Translations under genes and position numbers: made by a program
The notes under the pieces: generated by a model
What the model saw: the letters and a program-made list of their open reading frames with translations, nothing else
Told to the model about the DNA's origin: nothing
Databases searched by the model: none
Assembly: GCA_902789795.1 (NCBI GenBank)
Contig: CADAPM010000007.1
Span: forward strand, 100,754 to 164,753
DNA from: an uncultured Eubacteriales bacterium
GTDB taxonomy: Bacteria > Bacillota > Clostridia > Christensenellales > Aristaeellaceae
Direction of reading: 5' to 3'
DNA: 64,000 bases
Shown here: positions 34,561 to 43,054 of the stretch, piece after piece
How positions within the stretch are numbered: the first letter of the stretch is position 1
Layout: each line of letters begins with the position of its first letter

Positions 34561-36456
34561 TTACGACAGTTCAAACATCCCCGTATACAACTGATAATAT
34601 CTCCCCTTCTGCGCGATCAGGGCTTCGTGGTCGCCGCGCTCGATGATGCGGCCGTTTTCGAGTACCATGATGGCCTGGGAGTTGCGGACGGTGGACAGGC
34701 GGTGGGCGATGACGAACACGGTGCGGCCCTTCATCAGGCCGTCCATGCCCTTTTCGATCAGCGCCTCGGTGCGCGTGTCGATGCTGCTGGTGGCCTCGTC
34801 CAGGATCAGGACGGGCGGGTCGGCCACGGCCGCGCGGGCAATGGCCAGCAGCTGGCGCTGGCCCTGACTGAGGTTCGCGCCGTCGTTGGTCAGCATGGTG
34901 TCATAGCCCTCCGGCAGGTGGCGGATAAAGAAGTCCGCGTTGGCGATCTTCGCCGCGCGCTCGATCTCCTCGTCCGTGGCGTCCAGCTTGCCGTAGCGGA
35001 TGTTGTCCCGCACGGTGCCGGTAAAGAGGTGCGTGTCCTGCAGCACCATGCCCAGGGAGCGGCGCAGGTCGTCCTTCTTGATCTTGCCGATGTTGATGCC
35101 GTCGTAGCGGATCTTGCCGCCCTGGATCTCGTAGAAGCGGTTGATCAGGTTAGTGATGGTGGTCTTGCCCGCACCGGTGGAGCCGACGAAGGCGATCTTT
35201 TCGCCCGGGCGCGCGTAGAGCGAAATGTCGTGCAGGACGGTCTTTTCCGGCACATAGCCGAAGGTCACGTCCTCAAAGACCACGTCGCCCTTGAGCTCCG
35301 TATAGGTAACGCTGCCGTCCGCGCTGTGGGGGTGCTTCCAGGCCCACAGGCCGGTGCGCGTCTCGCTCTCGGTCAGGCTACCGTCCGGCTCGCGCTTCGC
35401 GTTCACCAGCTGCACATAGCCCTCGTCGGTCTCGGGCGGCAGGTCCATGATCTCAAACACGCGCTCCGCGCCGGCCATGGCCAGCAGGATGGTATTGAAC
35501 TGCTGGGAAAGCTGGGTGATGGGCATGGAGAAGTTGCGCGCGAACTGCATGAAGGCCACCAGGGAGCCCACGGACGCGATCAGGTTGGAGTGGGTCAGCA
35601 GCGCCGCGCCGATGATGGCGATGATGACGTACTGGATGTTGCCCAGGTTGGCCATGATGGGCATCAGGATGCTCGCCAGGGTGTTGGCCTGGGTGCCCGC
35701 CTCGCGCAGGCGCTCGTTGCGCTCGTCGAATTCCTGCTGCGCCTTCTCCTCATGGTTGAAGACCTTGACCACGCGCTGGCCGGCCATCATCTCCTCGATG
35801 TAGCCGTTCACCTCGCCCACCGCCTTCTGCTGGGCGGCGAAGTAGCGGCCGGAGCGCTTGCCGATGGCGCTGATGACCACCAGGTTGATGGGCAGCAGCG
35901 CGAACAGGATGATGGTCAGCAGCCAGGACAGCCGCAACATGCCCACCAGGGTGGAGGTCAGGGTGATGACGCTGGACACGGTCTGGGGCAGGCTCTGGGA
36001 CAGGAACTCGCGCAGGGTGTCCGTGTCGTTGGTAAAGCGGCTCATGAGCTCACCGTGGGTATGGCTGTCAAAGAAGCTCAGCGGCAGGGACTGCATGTGG
36101 TCGAAGAGCTCCTTGCGGATGCGGTTCATGGTGCCGGTGGAGATCTTCATCGTCAGGCGGTTGTTGATGTAGGTGGCGGCCGCGCTGGTCAGGTACATGA
36201 GCGCGAGCACTGACAGGATGTAGGCCAGGCCGCTGAAATCGGGGCTGTCCTGCCCGATCAGGGGACGGATATAGCTGTCGATGATGTCCTTGAGCATATA
36301 GGTGCCCAGGGCGGAGATGACGGCGCTGACGGCGATGCACACGAGCACGGCAATCAGCTTGTAACGGTCCTTGCCGACGTAGGAGAACATGCGCCGGATG
36401 GTGCCTTTCAGGTCCTTGGGCTTGGCAACGGGCCTCATATTGCGGGCTGGCGGCAT
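34561..36456 (-). CDS. ABC exporter, permease-ATPase fusion (second half)
   Basis: 631 residues. Residues about 30-350 are a six-helix exporter domain, and about 390-625 the ATPase: Walker A GSTGAGKTT, signature LSQGQRQLLAIARA, Walker B VLILDEATSSID and switch IAHRLSTV. An insertion of about 40 residues precedes the ATPase (ETRTGLWAWKHPHSADG). Its start overlaps the stop of the partner by one base, so the two are made together and probably form a heterodimeric exporter of the MdlAB/multidrug type. Confidence 0.92.
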   Translation of the reverse strand: MPPARNMRPVAKPKDLKGTIRRMFSYVGKDRYKLIAVLVCIAVSAVISALGTYMLKDIIDSYIRPLIGQDSPDFSGLAYILSVLALMYLTSAAATYINNRLTMKISTGTMNRIRKELFDHMQSLPLSFFDSHTHGELMSRFTNDTDTLREFLSQSLPQTVSSVITLTSTLVGMLRLSWLLTIILFALLPINLVVISAIGKRSGRYFAAQQKAVGEVNGYIEEMMAGQRVVKVFNHEEKAQQEFDERNERLREAGTQANTLASILMPIMANLGNIQYVIIAIIGAALLTHSNLIASVGSLVAFMQFARNFSMPITQLSQQFNTILLAMAGAERVFEIMDLPPETDEGYVQLVNAKREPDGSLTESETRTGLWAWKHPHSADGSVTYTELKGDVVFEDVTFGYVPEKTVLHDISLYARPGEKIAFVGSTGAGKTTITNLINRFYEIQGGKIRYDGINIGKIKKDDLRRSLGMVLQDTHLFTGTVRDNIRYGKLDATDEEIERAAKIANADFFIRHLPEGYDTMLTNDGANLSQGQRQLLAIARAAVADPPVLILDEATSSIDTRTEALIEKGMDGLMKGRTVFVIAHRLSTVRNSQAIMVLENGRIIERGDHEALIAQKGRYYQLYTGMFELS

Positions 36457-38192
36457 TACTCATCGCCTCCCTTCTGCTGGGACTGGTAGACATCCTTGTA
36501 GATCTCGGAGCGCTGCATGAGCTCCTCGTGGGTGCCGATATCGGTGATGCGGCCCTCGTCCAGCACGATGATGCGATCCGCGTCCTTGACGGAGGTGATG
36601 CGCTGGGCGATGATGATCTTGGTGGTATCGGGCATCTGCGTGCGCAGGGCCTCGCGGATGCGCGCGTCGGTGGCCGTATCCACGGCGCTGGTGGCGTCGT
36701 CCAGGATCATGACCTTGGGGGATTTGAGCAGCGCACGCGCGATGCACAGGCGCTGCTTCTGGCCGCCGGATACGTTCACGCCGCCCTGGCCCAGGTCCAT
36801 ATCGTACCCGCCCGGGAAGGAGCGTACGAAGTCGTCCGCCTGGGCGACCTTGCACGCGGCGGTGATCTCCTCATCCGTGGCGTTCTCGTTGCCCCAGCGC
36901 AGGTTATCCTTGATGGAGCCGGAGAACAGCACGTTCTTCTGCAGCACCACGGACACCGCGTCGCGCAGCACGGCGGTGTCGTACTCGCGCACGTCCCGGC
37001 CGCCCACCAGCACTCTGCCGGCGGTCACGTCGTACAGGCGCGGGATCAGGGAGATGAGGGAGGACTTGCCCGAGCCCGTCGCGCCGATCAGGCCGATGGT
37101 CTCGCCGGAGCGGATGGATACGTTGATATCCTTGAGCACCGCCCGGTCCTCCGCGCCGGTGTAGCTGAAGTCCACGTGCTCAAAGACGATGCTGCCATCC
37201 TTGACCTCGGTCTTCGCGTTCTCCGGGGACTCGATGTCCGGCTCCTCCTCGAGCACCTCCAGGATGCGGGCGGTGGAGGCCTTGGACATGACGTAGGACA
37301 CGAAGATGAAGGAGAGCATCATCAGGCTCATCAGGATCTGCGTGATATAGGTGATGAAGGCCGTCAGGTCGCCCAGCTCCATGGAGCCCACGGCGATCTG
37401 CTTGCCGCCGAGCCACAGCACGGCCACGATGCAGCCGTTCATCAGGATCTGCATCAGCGGCGCGTTCAGGATGACCACCTTTTCCGCCCGGCGCTGGGCG
37501 TCCATCAGGTCGTCCGCGGTCTTGGCGAACTTGCTCTTTTCAAAGGCCTCGCGCACGAAAGCCTTGACCACGCGGATGCCGGTCAGGTTCTCCTGCACGG
37601 CGCTGTTCATGCCGTCATACTTGGTCATGAGCGCGCGGAAGCGCGGGTAGGCCAGGCGCGTGATGGTGCCCATGCCGATGAACAGGATGGGCACAGCCAC
37701 CAGCAGGATGGTGATCAGGCTCGGGTTCAGCCGCCAGGCCCAGTAGAAGGCCATGATGAACATGACCGGCGAGCGGAAGGCCATGCGCACCAGCATCATC
37801 AGCATGTTCTGGGTCAGGTTCACGTCCGTGGTGAGGCGCGTGACCAGCGAGGCCGTGCTGAACTTGTCGATGTTTTTGAATGAGAAGTGCTGCACCTTGT
37901 CAAACAGCACGCGGCGCAGGTTGCGCGAAAAGCCCATGGCGCCCACGGACGCGCAGCGCGCGGAGCCCGCGCCGAAGCCCAGGGACAGGAAGGCCATCAG
38001 TACCATCAGTCCGCCCAGCTTCAGCATCTCGCCCATGTCGATGGCGGTCTCCTCCGCCTGGGAGATCATGTTGATCAGCTGCGCGATCAGCTGGGGGATG
38101 AAGGTCTCCATCACCACCTCGCCGATGATCAGTATGGGGGCCAGGAACAGGTAGACCTTGTACTTGCCCGCGTACCGGAACAGTTTTCTCAA
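36456..38192 (-). CDS. ABC exporter, permease-ATPase fusion (first half)
   Basis: 578 residues from TTG (complement of 38190-38192). I chose it because GGAGGG is about six bases upstream and the protein then begins MRKLFRYAGKYKVYLF, the usual start of this family. An in-frame ATG at 38252 would add 20 residues encoded by the leader hairpin. Walker A GATGSGKSS, signature VSGGQKQRLCIARAL, Walker B VMILDDATSAVD (D in place of the catalytic E) and switch IAQRITSV (Q in place of H) show a degenerate catalytic site, normal for one half of heterodimeric exporters. The second subunit keeps E and H. Confidence 0.92.
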   Translation of the reverse strand: MRKLFRYAGKYKVYLFLAPILIIGEVVMETFIPQLIAQLINMISQAEETAIDMGEMLKLGGLMVLMAFLSLGFGAGSARCASVGAMGFSRNLRRVLFDKVQHFSFKNIDKFSTASLVTRLTTDVNLTQNMLMMLVRMAFRSPVMFIMAFYWAWRLNPSLITILLVAVPILFIGMGTITRLAYPRFRALMTKYDGMNSAVQENLTGIRVVKAFVREAFEKSKFAKTADDLMDAQRRAEKVVILNAPLMQILMNGCIVAVLWLGGKQIAVGSMELGDLTAFITYITQILMSLMMLSFIFVSYVMSKASTARILEVLEEEPDIESPENAKTEVKDGSIVFEHVDFSYTGAEDRAVLKDINVSIRSGETIGLIGATGSGKSSLISLIPRLYDVTAGRVLVGGRDVREYDTAVLRDAVSVVLQKNVLFSGSIKDNLRWGNENATDEEITAACKVAQADDFVRSFPGGYDMDLGQGGVNVSGGQKQRLCIARALLKSPKVMILDDATSAVDTATDARIREALRTQMPDTTKIIIAQRITSVKDADRIIVLDEGRITDIGTHEELMQRSEIYKDVYQSQQKGGDE

Positions 38193-38212
38193 GCGTTTCC
38201 CTCCTTTTCCAT

Positions 38213-38241
38213 CAAAAAGACCGGCCGTAAGGGAACGGCCG
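38213..38241 (-). terminator. Leader hairpin (possible attenuator) before the ABC exporter operon
   Basis: On the transcript: CGGCCGT, six-base loop, ACGGCCG, then GTCTTTTT. It lies between the promoter at 38267-38294 and the TTG start, so it may terminate transcription early unless relieved. Confidence 0.55.
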
Positions 38242-38266
38242 ATCTGAATCATCAGACCTGTTTCCG

Positions 38267-38294
38267 ATTATAACACCTGACCCTGTACTGTCAA
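38267..38294 (-). promoter_or_regulatory. Strong promoter of the ABC exporter operon
   Basis: Minus strand: consensus TTGACA (complement of 38289-38294), 16-base spacer, consensus TATAAT (complement of 38267-38272). Both hexamers are perfect. Confidence 0.8.
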
Positions 38295-38365
38295 GCGATC
38301 CGGGGGGACGGGAATCGTGCAAAAAATGGGCAGGGCAGCAACTTATCTCCGGGCCCTTCTCAGAA

Positions 38366-38402
38366 TGGAAAAGCAGCGGCAGCCTCAGGGCATACCGCTG
38401 CT
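38366..38402 (-). terminator. Terminator of the coiled-coil/coaD/rsmD operon
   Basis: Stem AGCAGCGG/CCGCTGCT with a 15-base loop followed by TTTT on the minus strand, 16 bases past the stop of the coiled-coil gene. Confidence 0.65.
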
Positions 38403-38417
38403 GTGGACAGGATCAGC

Positions 38418-39065
38418 TTACATCTCATCCTGGATCTCATTCTGCCGGGTGCTGAAGTTCTGGCGCAGGCGGCGGAGCTGGTCCAGCTGCTGGCTCAGGA
38501 TGCCGTCGGCGTTCTGCAGGGCGTGCTGGATGTCGTTTTCCATATTGATGCGGTACTGGTCGCAGTCCATATGCGTGCGCTGCAGGAGCTGGGAGGCCTC
38601 GGCGTTGGCGCGCTGGGTGATGGCGTCTTCGGCCACCAGCTGTTCGGCGCGGGCCTGGGCGTCGGCGATCATGGCCTGGGCGCGGGCCTGGGCATCGGCG
38701 ATCATGGCGTTGGCCTTGTCCGCGGCGTCACGGCTGAGGTCCGCGGCGCGGGCCTGGGCTTCGGCCAGGGCGGTCTGGGCGCGCATGGTGGCGTCATCCA
38801 CGGTACGGCGGGCGTTCTCGTTGGCTTCCGAGGTCACCTGCTCGGCCTGCTGGTTCGCCTTCTGGATGAGCTCGTCATACTGCTGGATGATGTCCTTGGC
38901 GGAGCGGATGTCGGGGTCGATGCTGGATTCCAGCCGCTGCAGGAGCTGTTTCAGGTCCTGCTTGTCCACGACGATGCGGGTGGAAAGCGGCACCTTGGTG
39001 GCTCTGTCGATGATCGAATTCAGCTGATCCACATAATCGAAAACGCGCAGTTTGCTGTCGGCCAT
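38418..39065 (-). CDS. Alanine-rich coiled-coil protein (DivIVA/ATP synthase subunit-H-like)
   Basis: 215 residues. A short globular N-terminus (FDYVDQLNSIID...STRIVVDKQDL) is followed by a long continuous helix from about residue 55 to the end, rich in A, Q, E and R with heptad spacing. An internal tandem repeat AMIADAQARAQ/AMIADAQARAE occurs near residue 120. Proteins of this kind are often encoded beside coaD in Clostridia and are thought to be membrane- or division-associated scaffolds. No catalytic motif. Ends the coaD operon. Confidence 0.7.
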   Translation of the reverse strand: MADSKLRVFDYVDQLNSIIDRATKVPLSTRIVVDKQDLKQLLQRLESSIDPDIRSAKDIIQQYDELIQKANQQAEQVTSEANENARRTVDDATMRAQTALAEAQARAADLSRDAADKANAMIADAQARAQAMIADAQARAEQLVAEDAITQRANAEASQLLQRTHMDCDQYRINMENDIQHALQNADGILSQQLDQLRRLRQNFSTRQNEIQDEM

Positions 39066-39068
39066 GGG

Positions 39069-39560
39069 TTAGCCCTCCCTTTTGTAATGGTTTATTATTT
39101 CGTCCCTCACCTGCGGAGGAACGAACTGATCGATGTTACCGCCCAGCGAGGCCAGCTCCCGCACTAAGCTGGAGCTGACGGCTTCGCAGCCCTCCTCCGG
39201 CGGGAAGAAGATGGTCTCCAGTTCCGGGTTGAGCCGGCGGTTGATCTTCGCCATCGCCAGCTCGGAGTCCAGGTCCTGAAGCCCCCGGAGCCCACGGATG
39301 AGGACGGTGGCGTTCAGCTGGGCCGCCAGCACGCTGGTCAGGCCTTCGGCGGCCAGCACGCGCACGTTTTCAAACGGCGCGCAGACTTCCGCCAGCATTT
39401 TGAGCCGCTCGCCCACCGGGAAAGTGCCCTGCTTGGCGGAATTGCGCATCACCGCCACGAACACCTTGTCAAAGCGCAGGGCGGCGCGGCGGATCAGGCT
39501 CAGGTGGCCGTTGGTCACCGGGTCGAAGCTGCCGGCGTACAGGCAGATGGTCTGGCTCAT
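39069..39560 (-). CDS. coaD: Pantetheine-phosphate adenylyltransferase
   Basis: 163 residues, full length. Nucleotidyltransferase signature YAGSFDPVTNGHLSLI with the HxGH-like TNGH, RGLRGLQDLDSE in the substrate loop and FFPPEEGCEAVSSSLVREL at the C-terminal ISSS(L)VR-type motif. Transfers AMP from ATP to 4'-phosphopantetheine to make dephospho-CoA. The start overlaps the rsmD stop by four bases, a common rsmD-coaD pair. Confidence 0.95.
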   Translation of the reverse strand: MSQTICLYAGSFDPVTNGHLSLIRRAALRFDKVFVAVMRNSAKQGTFPVGERLKMLAEVCAPFENVRVLAAEGLTSVLAAQLNATVLIRGLRGLQDLDSELAMAKINRRLNPELETIFFPPEEGCEAVSSSLVRELASLGGNIDQFVPPQVRDEIINHYKREG

Positions 39561-40105
39561 GCGTCCTCCTCGTAAAAGCTGAGCGCCGTGTCGCGGTAGG
39601 TCTTGCGCCGGGCCATACGCCAGCCCTCAGGCGCGGGGAAATCGGCGTGGGCGTCGTGCTCGGCGATGATCAGGCCGCCCTCGGCCAGCAGCTGCGCGTC
39701 TTTAAGGGCCGCGAGCACCGGCGCAAGATCCATGGCGTAGGGCGGGTCGAGATAGATCAGGTCAAAGCGGGCGCTCTCCTTTTCCAGCAAGGCGATGGCC
39801 CGCTGGTCCGGCATTTCGAGCAGCCGCGCGCGGTCCCCGCAGCCAAGCCGGGCGATGTTTTCCCGGATGCACTGGCAGGCCGCCCGGGACTGATCGCAGA
39901 GCACTGCCGAACAAGCGCCGCGGCTCAGGGCTTCCAGCGCCACTGCGCCGGAGCCTGCGTACAGGTCCAGGAAGCGCGCGTCCGCCACGCGCATCTGCAG
40001 GATGTTGAAGACCGCCTCCCGGGTCTGGTCCAGGGTGGGCCGGGTGGTCTGGCCCTTGGGCGCGTTCAAGGTCCGGGAGCGGTAGGTGCCGCCGATGATG
40101 CGCAT
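39557..40105 (-). CDS. rsmD: 16S rRNA (guanine966-N2)-methyltransferase
   Basis: 182 residues. RIIGGTYRSRTLNAPKG at the N-terminus, SAM-binding FLDLYAGSGAVALEALSRG and the catalytic motif LIYLDPPYAMDL are RsmD hallmarks. Methylates one guanine in 16S rRNA. Coupled to coaD by overlap; the start overlaps the stop of the membrane-protein gene by one base. Confidence 0.94.
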   Translation of the reverse strand: MRIIGGTYRSRTLNAPKGQTTRPTLDQTREAVFNILQMRVADARFLDLYAGSGAVALEALSRGACSAVLCDQSRAACQCIRENIARLGCGDRARLLEMPDQRAIALLEKESARFDLIYLDPPYAMDLAPVLAALKDAQLLAEGGLIIAEHDAHADFPAPEGWRMARRKTYRDTALSFYEEDA

Positions 40106-40911
40106 CAGATCAGTTCCGTCTTGTTCCGGGGCTTGCGCTGCTGCTGCCGGGTCTTCCGGCGGCGCTTGCGGTCCGCGGCGGCGATGCTGCCGTGCACCAT
40201 CGCGCGGCTGTTGCGGCCGAGCAGGTAGCCCAGGATGTAGCCCAGGAAGGGCAGGAACAGGGCGACGGGGGAGAGCCGGTCGACCAGCAGCATCATTTCC
40301 GTATTGCGGCTGCCGGCCAGGTTGATATAGGGGAAGAGCATCAGCCGCATGACGACCCTCAGGATCGCCCCGGCCGTCAGCGTTTCCGTGGTCTGATAGT
40401 AGGCCAGCGGGGCCATGATGGCGCTCTGGTTCTCGTAGGAGCTGAGCCAGGAGGGCAGGGCGGGCAGGGAATACTGCTGCTTCTGCGCGGTCAGTGCGTA
40501 GATCAGGGCCAGGATCAGGAAGGGCAGGTACCCGATCAGGGCGGTCACGACGCCCTTCAAGGGGTGATAGCAGCGGTCCAGATCCTTCGGGGAGACCGGC
40601 TTGCCTTCCTGCTGGTGGTTATACATGATCTCCGCCAGGGTGATATCCCCGTAGCCGGTGTTCTGACCGTTGTTGAACACCAGGAAAATGGTGAACAGGA
40701 TCAGGATCAGGTTGAGGGGGATGCGCAGGATGGGCAGCCCGTCAAAGCTGAAGGCGGCGCCGATGAACAGGTTGATCAGGATGAAGATCAGCGGGTACAG
40801 CCACAGCTTGATCCCGCGCACGACCGAGAGCCGGCTCAGGACATTGCCCTTCAGGTAGGGCTTGGCGATGGGCTTGACCTGGTTCTTCTTTTTCTTGACA
40901 GGGTTCGACAT
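40105..40911 (-). CDS. Multi-spanning membrane protein of unknown function
   Basis: 268 residues: a basic N-terminus (MSNPVKKKKNQ), about five to six hydrophobic helices, and a very basic C-terminal tail (RKRRRKTRQQQRKPRNK) that may contact RNA or phospholipids. GGAGG is eight bases before the start. It leads into rsmD by a one-base overlap. No domain recognised. Confidence 0.75.
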   Translation of the reverse strand: MSNPVKKKKNQVKPIAKPYLKGNVLSRLSVVRGIKLWLYPLIFILINLFIGAAFSFDGLPILRIPLNLILILFTIFLVFNNGQNTGYGDITLAEIMYNHQQEGKPVSPKDLDRCYHPLKGVVTALIGYLPFLILALIYALTAQKQQYSLPALPSWLSSYENQSAIMAPLAYYQTTETLTAGAILRVVMRLMLFPYINLAGSRNTEMMLLVDRLSPVALFLPFLGYILGYLLGRNSRAMVHGSIAAADRKRRRKTRQQQRKPRNKTELI

Positions 40912-40932
40912 TGATGAGGCCTCCGGGGAACG

Positions 40933-41352
40933 TCAGTCCACTTCTTCTTCGCTGGCGAGCTCGTACCCGGCGGCCGTCAGCGCCGCTTCGGCGCGGGCGG
41001 TGTCCGCGATGCCGAACACCACGGTGCGGATGCCGGTGCGGGTCTTGAGCATGTACAGGTATTCCACGTCGATGGCGGCGGCGCTCAGCGCTTTCAGGGC
41101 GTTGGTGAGGCCTGCGCCTTCATCCGGCGCTTTGACGGCCACGACTTCGGTCAGGCAGCCGGAATAACCGGCGTCCTGGATGGCCTTCAGGGCCTGATCC
41201 GGCTGGCTCACGATAGCGCGCACCACGCCGAAGCGCGAGGCATCCGCCAGCGCCAGGGAGTGGATGATGATCTCCCGGCTTTCCAGCGCCTGGGTGAGGT
41301 CTGCCAGGGAACCCTGATTATTTTCGATAAACACGGACAATTGTCTCAGCAT
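40933..41352 (-). CDS. Tandem ACT-domain protein
   Basis: 139 residues made of two ACT folds (about 1-65 and 70-135). The first begins LRQLSVFIENNQGSLADLTQAL, a typical amino-acid-binding loop; the second contains GAGLTNALKALSAAAIDVEYLY. Similar stand-alone proteins sense amino acids in Clostridia, often near phenylacetate-CoA ligase genes, which are absent here. Strong GGAGGATG ribosome site. Confidence 0.85.
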   Translation of the reverse strand: MLRQLSVFIENNQGSLADLTQALESREIIIHSLALADASRFGVVRAIVSQPDQALKAIQDAGYSGCLTEVVAVKAPDEGAGLTNALKALSAAAIDVEYLYMLKTRTGIRTVVFGIADTARAEAALTAAGYELASEEEVD

Positions 41353-41431
41353 GGATGCACATCCTCCTCGAAACAGTTGCTGCGAAACAGTCGCTATATT
41401 CTACCACCACAGGCAGATGATGTCAAACCGG

Positions 41432-41640
41432 CTTACGCTGGCGCGTAAGCCTTGGCGGGGAAATCCTTTCCCCGCCAATATCACCCCTTGGGCGGATTTG
41501 CCTCTCGTACCTACGGTACTCCCGGGCGGCAAATCCGGGAGGAATGAATTTTTGCTCCCGGATGGCAAGCTAACCTCCGCAAAAATTCTCCTCGAACCGG
41601 CAAAGCCGGTCCTGCGGATCACACTGAAGGGGGCTGCTGT
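41432..41640. repeat. Cluster of palindromes in an intergenic stretch
   Basis: The 323-base gap 41353-41675 has no gene but several hairpins: CTTACGC/GCGTAAG (41432-41449), GGCGGGGAAA-TCC-TTTCCCCGCC (41454-41476), a long GGATTTGCC/GGCAAATCC stem, and ACCGGC/GCCGGT. It lies after the DUF218 gene and before the ACT gene on the minus strand. It may be an extragenic palindromic element or terminator array. Confidence 0.6.
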
Positions 41641-41675
41641 TTGTCTTTTGTATTTCTTTGGTGCGTTTACCTTGT

Positions 41676-42272
41676 TTATCGCCCCAGGAATCGGTTGAGC
41701 AGGTACTTGCCCCAGCCCAGAGCCTCGCGGGCGCGGTTTTTGAGCCAGTATTCGGGCAGGGTCGGGGCGCTCATGCCCCAGGCCTGCAGGCCCTGGTCCC
41801 GGGCGATCTGCAGCGCGCGGGGCACATGGTAATCGCTGGTCACGATCAGCACCTTCTCCGGCGTGTAGCCCAGCAGGCGGATGGCGTTGCGGATGTTCTC
41901 CCTGGTGTCCCCGGAGGCGGTCTCGGCCAGCACGTCCGCTTCCGGCACGCCGCGGGCAATCAGCCAGTCCGCCATGACGCGCCCCTCCGGCGCGGGCTCG
42001 GTGCCCGCCTGGCCGCCGCAGCACACGATGGGCTGGGCCAGCTGCTGATAAGCGCTGAGGGCGGTCTCCAGGCGGTATTCCAGTTGCACGCTGGGGGTGC
42101 CGTCGGGCTTCACCTGCGCGCCGAGCACGATGATGGCGTCGGTCTCGGGCGGCGTCTCCACGTGGCTCTCCGCGTAGCAGACCCAGCCGAACAGGCCCAG
42201 GTACAGCAGGGCGAACAGCCCCACGGCGATGAGCGCCAGGAGGATCAGGCGATGGAACAGGGTCTGTCTCAT
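41676..42272 (-). CDS. DUF218 (YdcF/SanA-like) membrane-anchored protein
   Basis: 198 residues. One N-terminal membrane helix (residues about 8-30), then the DUF218 fold: DAIIVLGAQVKPDGTPS, GGQAG, EGRVMADWLIARGVP, TRENIRNA and VTSDYHVPRALQIA. E. coli SanA-type proteins affect envelope permeability; the biochemical reaction is not established. Adjacent to radC, one base apart. Confidence 0.88.
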   Translation of the reverse strand: MRQTLFHRLILLALIAVGLFALLYLGLFGWVCYAESHVETPPETDAIIVLGAQVKPDGTPSVQLEYRLETALSAYQQLAQPIVCCGGQAGTEPAPEGRVMADWLIARGVPEADVLAETASGDTRENIRNAIRLLGYTPEKVLIVTSDYHVPRALQIARDQGLQAWGMSAPTLPEYWLKNRAREALGWGKYLLNRFLGR

Positions 42273-42273
42273 A

Positions 42274-42966
42274 TCAGGTCTCCGTTTCTGAAGTCAGCAT
42301 ACCGGCCTGGGCAAAGCTGTAGGTGCCGTCGGTGCCGGCGATGACGTGGTCGTGCAGGGTGATGCCGATCTCGCCCAAGAGGCGGTGCAGGCGGCACGTC
42401 AGCTCGATATCCGCCTTGGAGGGCGCAGAGGTCTGGCCGGGATGGTTGTGGGAGATGACTGCGCCGGCGGCCTTCTGCCTGAGCAGGATGCCGACCACCT
42501 CCCGGGGATAGACCGGCACCTCGTCCAGAGTGCCCTCGGCGATGACGCGCACGTCCAGCAGCTTGAGCTGGCTGTCCAGGCTGAGCAGGTAGAATTTTTC
42601 CACCGTCACCCCGTGGTAGAGGGACCAGCAGTAGTCCCTGACCAGGCGGTAACTGTCCAGGGTCGCGCGCTTCTGCAGCCGGTCGTTCTCGTACAGGCGG
42701 AACAGGGGCAGCAGCATGGTGATCAGCTGCGCCGCCCGCTGGCCGATCTCCGGCACGGCGGTCAGCTCGTCCGCCGGCGCTTCCAGCACCGCGTGCAGCG
42801 AACCGAAGTGATCGATCAGCCGGTGGGCGATGGGGTTGGTATCCTTGCGCGGGATGGCGTAGGTCAGCAGCAGCTCCAGCGCCTCGTGCGGCGCGAAGCT
42901 CTCCATGCCGCTGTCGCGCTCAAAGCGCGCCCGCATGCGCTCCCGGTGGCCTTGGTGTTCGGACAT
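42274..42966 (-). CDS. radC: RadC-family JAB-domain protein
   Basis: 230 residues from ATG (complement of 42964-42966), with AAAGGA upstream; a TTG six codons earlier lies inside that ribosome site. N-terminal helix-hairpin-helix LTAVPEIGQRAAQLI, then the metal-binding JAB/MPN motif SHNHPGQTSAPSKAD. RadC was named a DNA repair protein, but its role remains disputed. The metal ligands are intact. Confidence 0.9.
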   Translation of the reverse strand: MSEHQGHRERMRARFERDSGMESFAPHEALELLLTYAIPRKDTNPIAHRLIDHFGSLHAVLEAPADELTAVPEIGQRAAQLITMLLPLFRLYENDRLQKRATLDSYRLVRDYCWSLYHGVTVEKFYLLSLDSQLKLLDVRVIAEGTLDEVPVYPREVVGILLRQKAAGAVISHNHPGQTSAPSKADIELTCRLHRLLGEIGITLHDHVIAGTDGTYSFAQAGMLTSETET

Positions 42967-43054
42967 GAGAGGGATTCCTTTCAAAGGTTCAGGATGTGTT
43001 CGGAAGATCGTCAGCCCAAAAGCTGTCAGCCTGCGGGCCGATGACCGGAAAGCC

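Noticed and set aside
38193-38252. ATG at 38252 as the start of the first ABC exporter gene
   Set aside because: It would encode the leader hairpin; the TTG at 38192 has a better ribosome site and gives the usual family N-terminus. Kept only as an alternative.
34627-38273. Long plus-strand frames opposite the two ABC exporter genes
   Set aside because: All exporter motifs lie on the minus strand; the opposite frames are repetitive His/Gln/Val-rich shadows.
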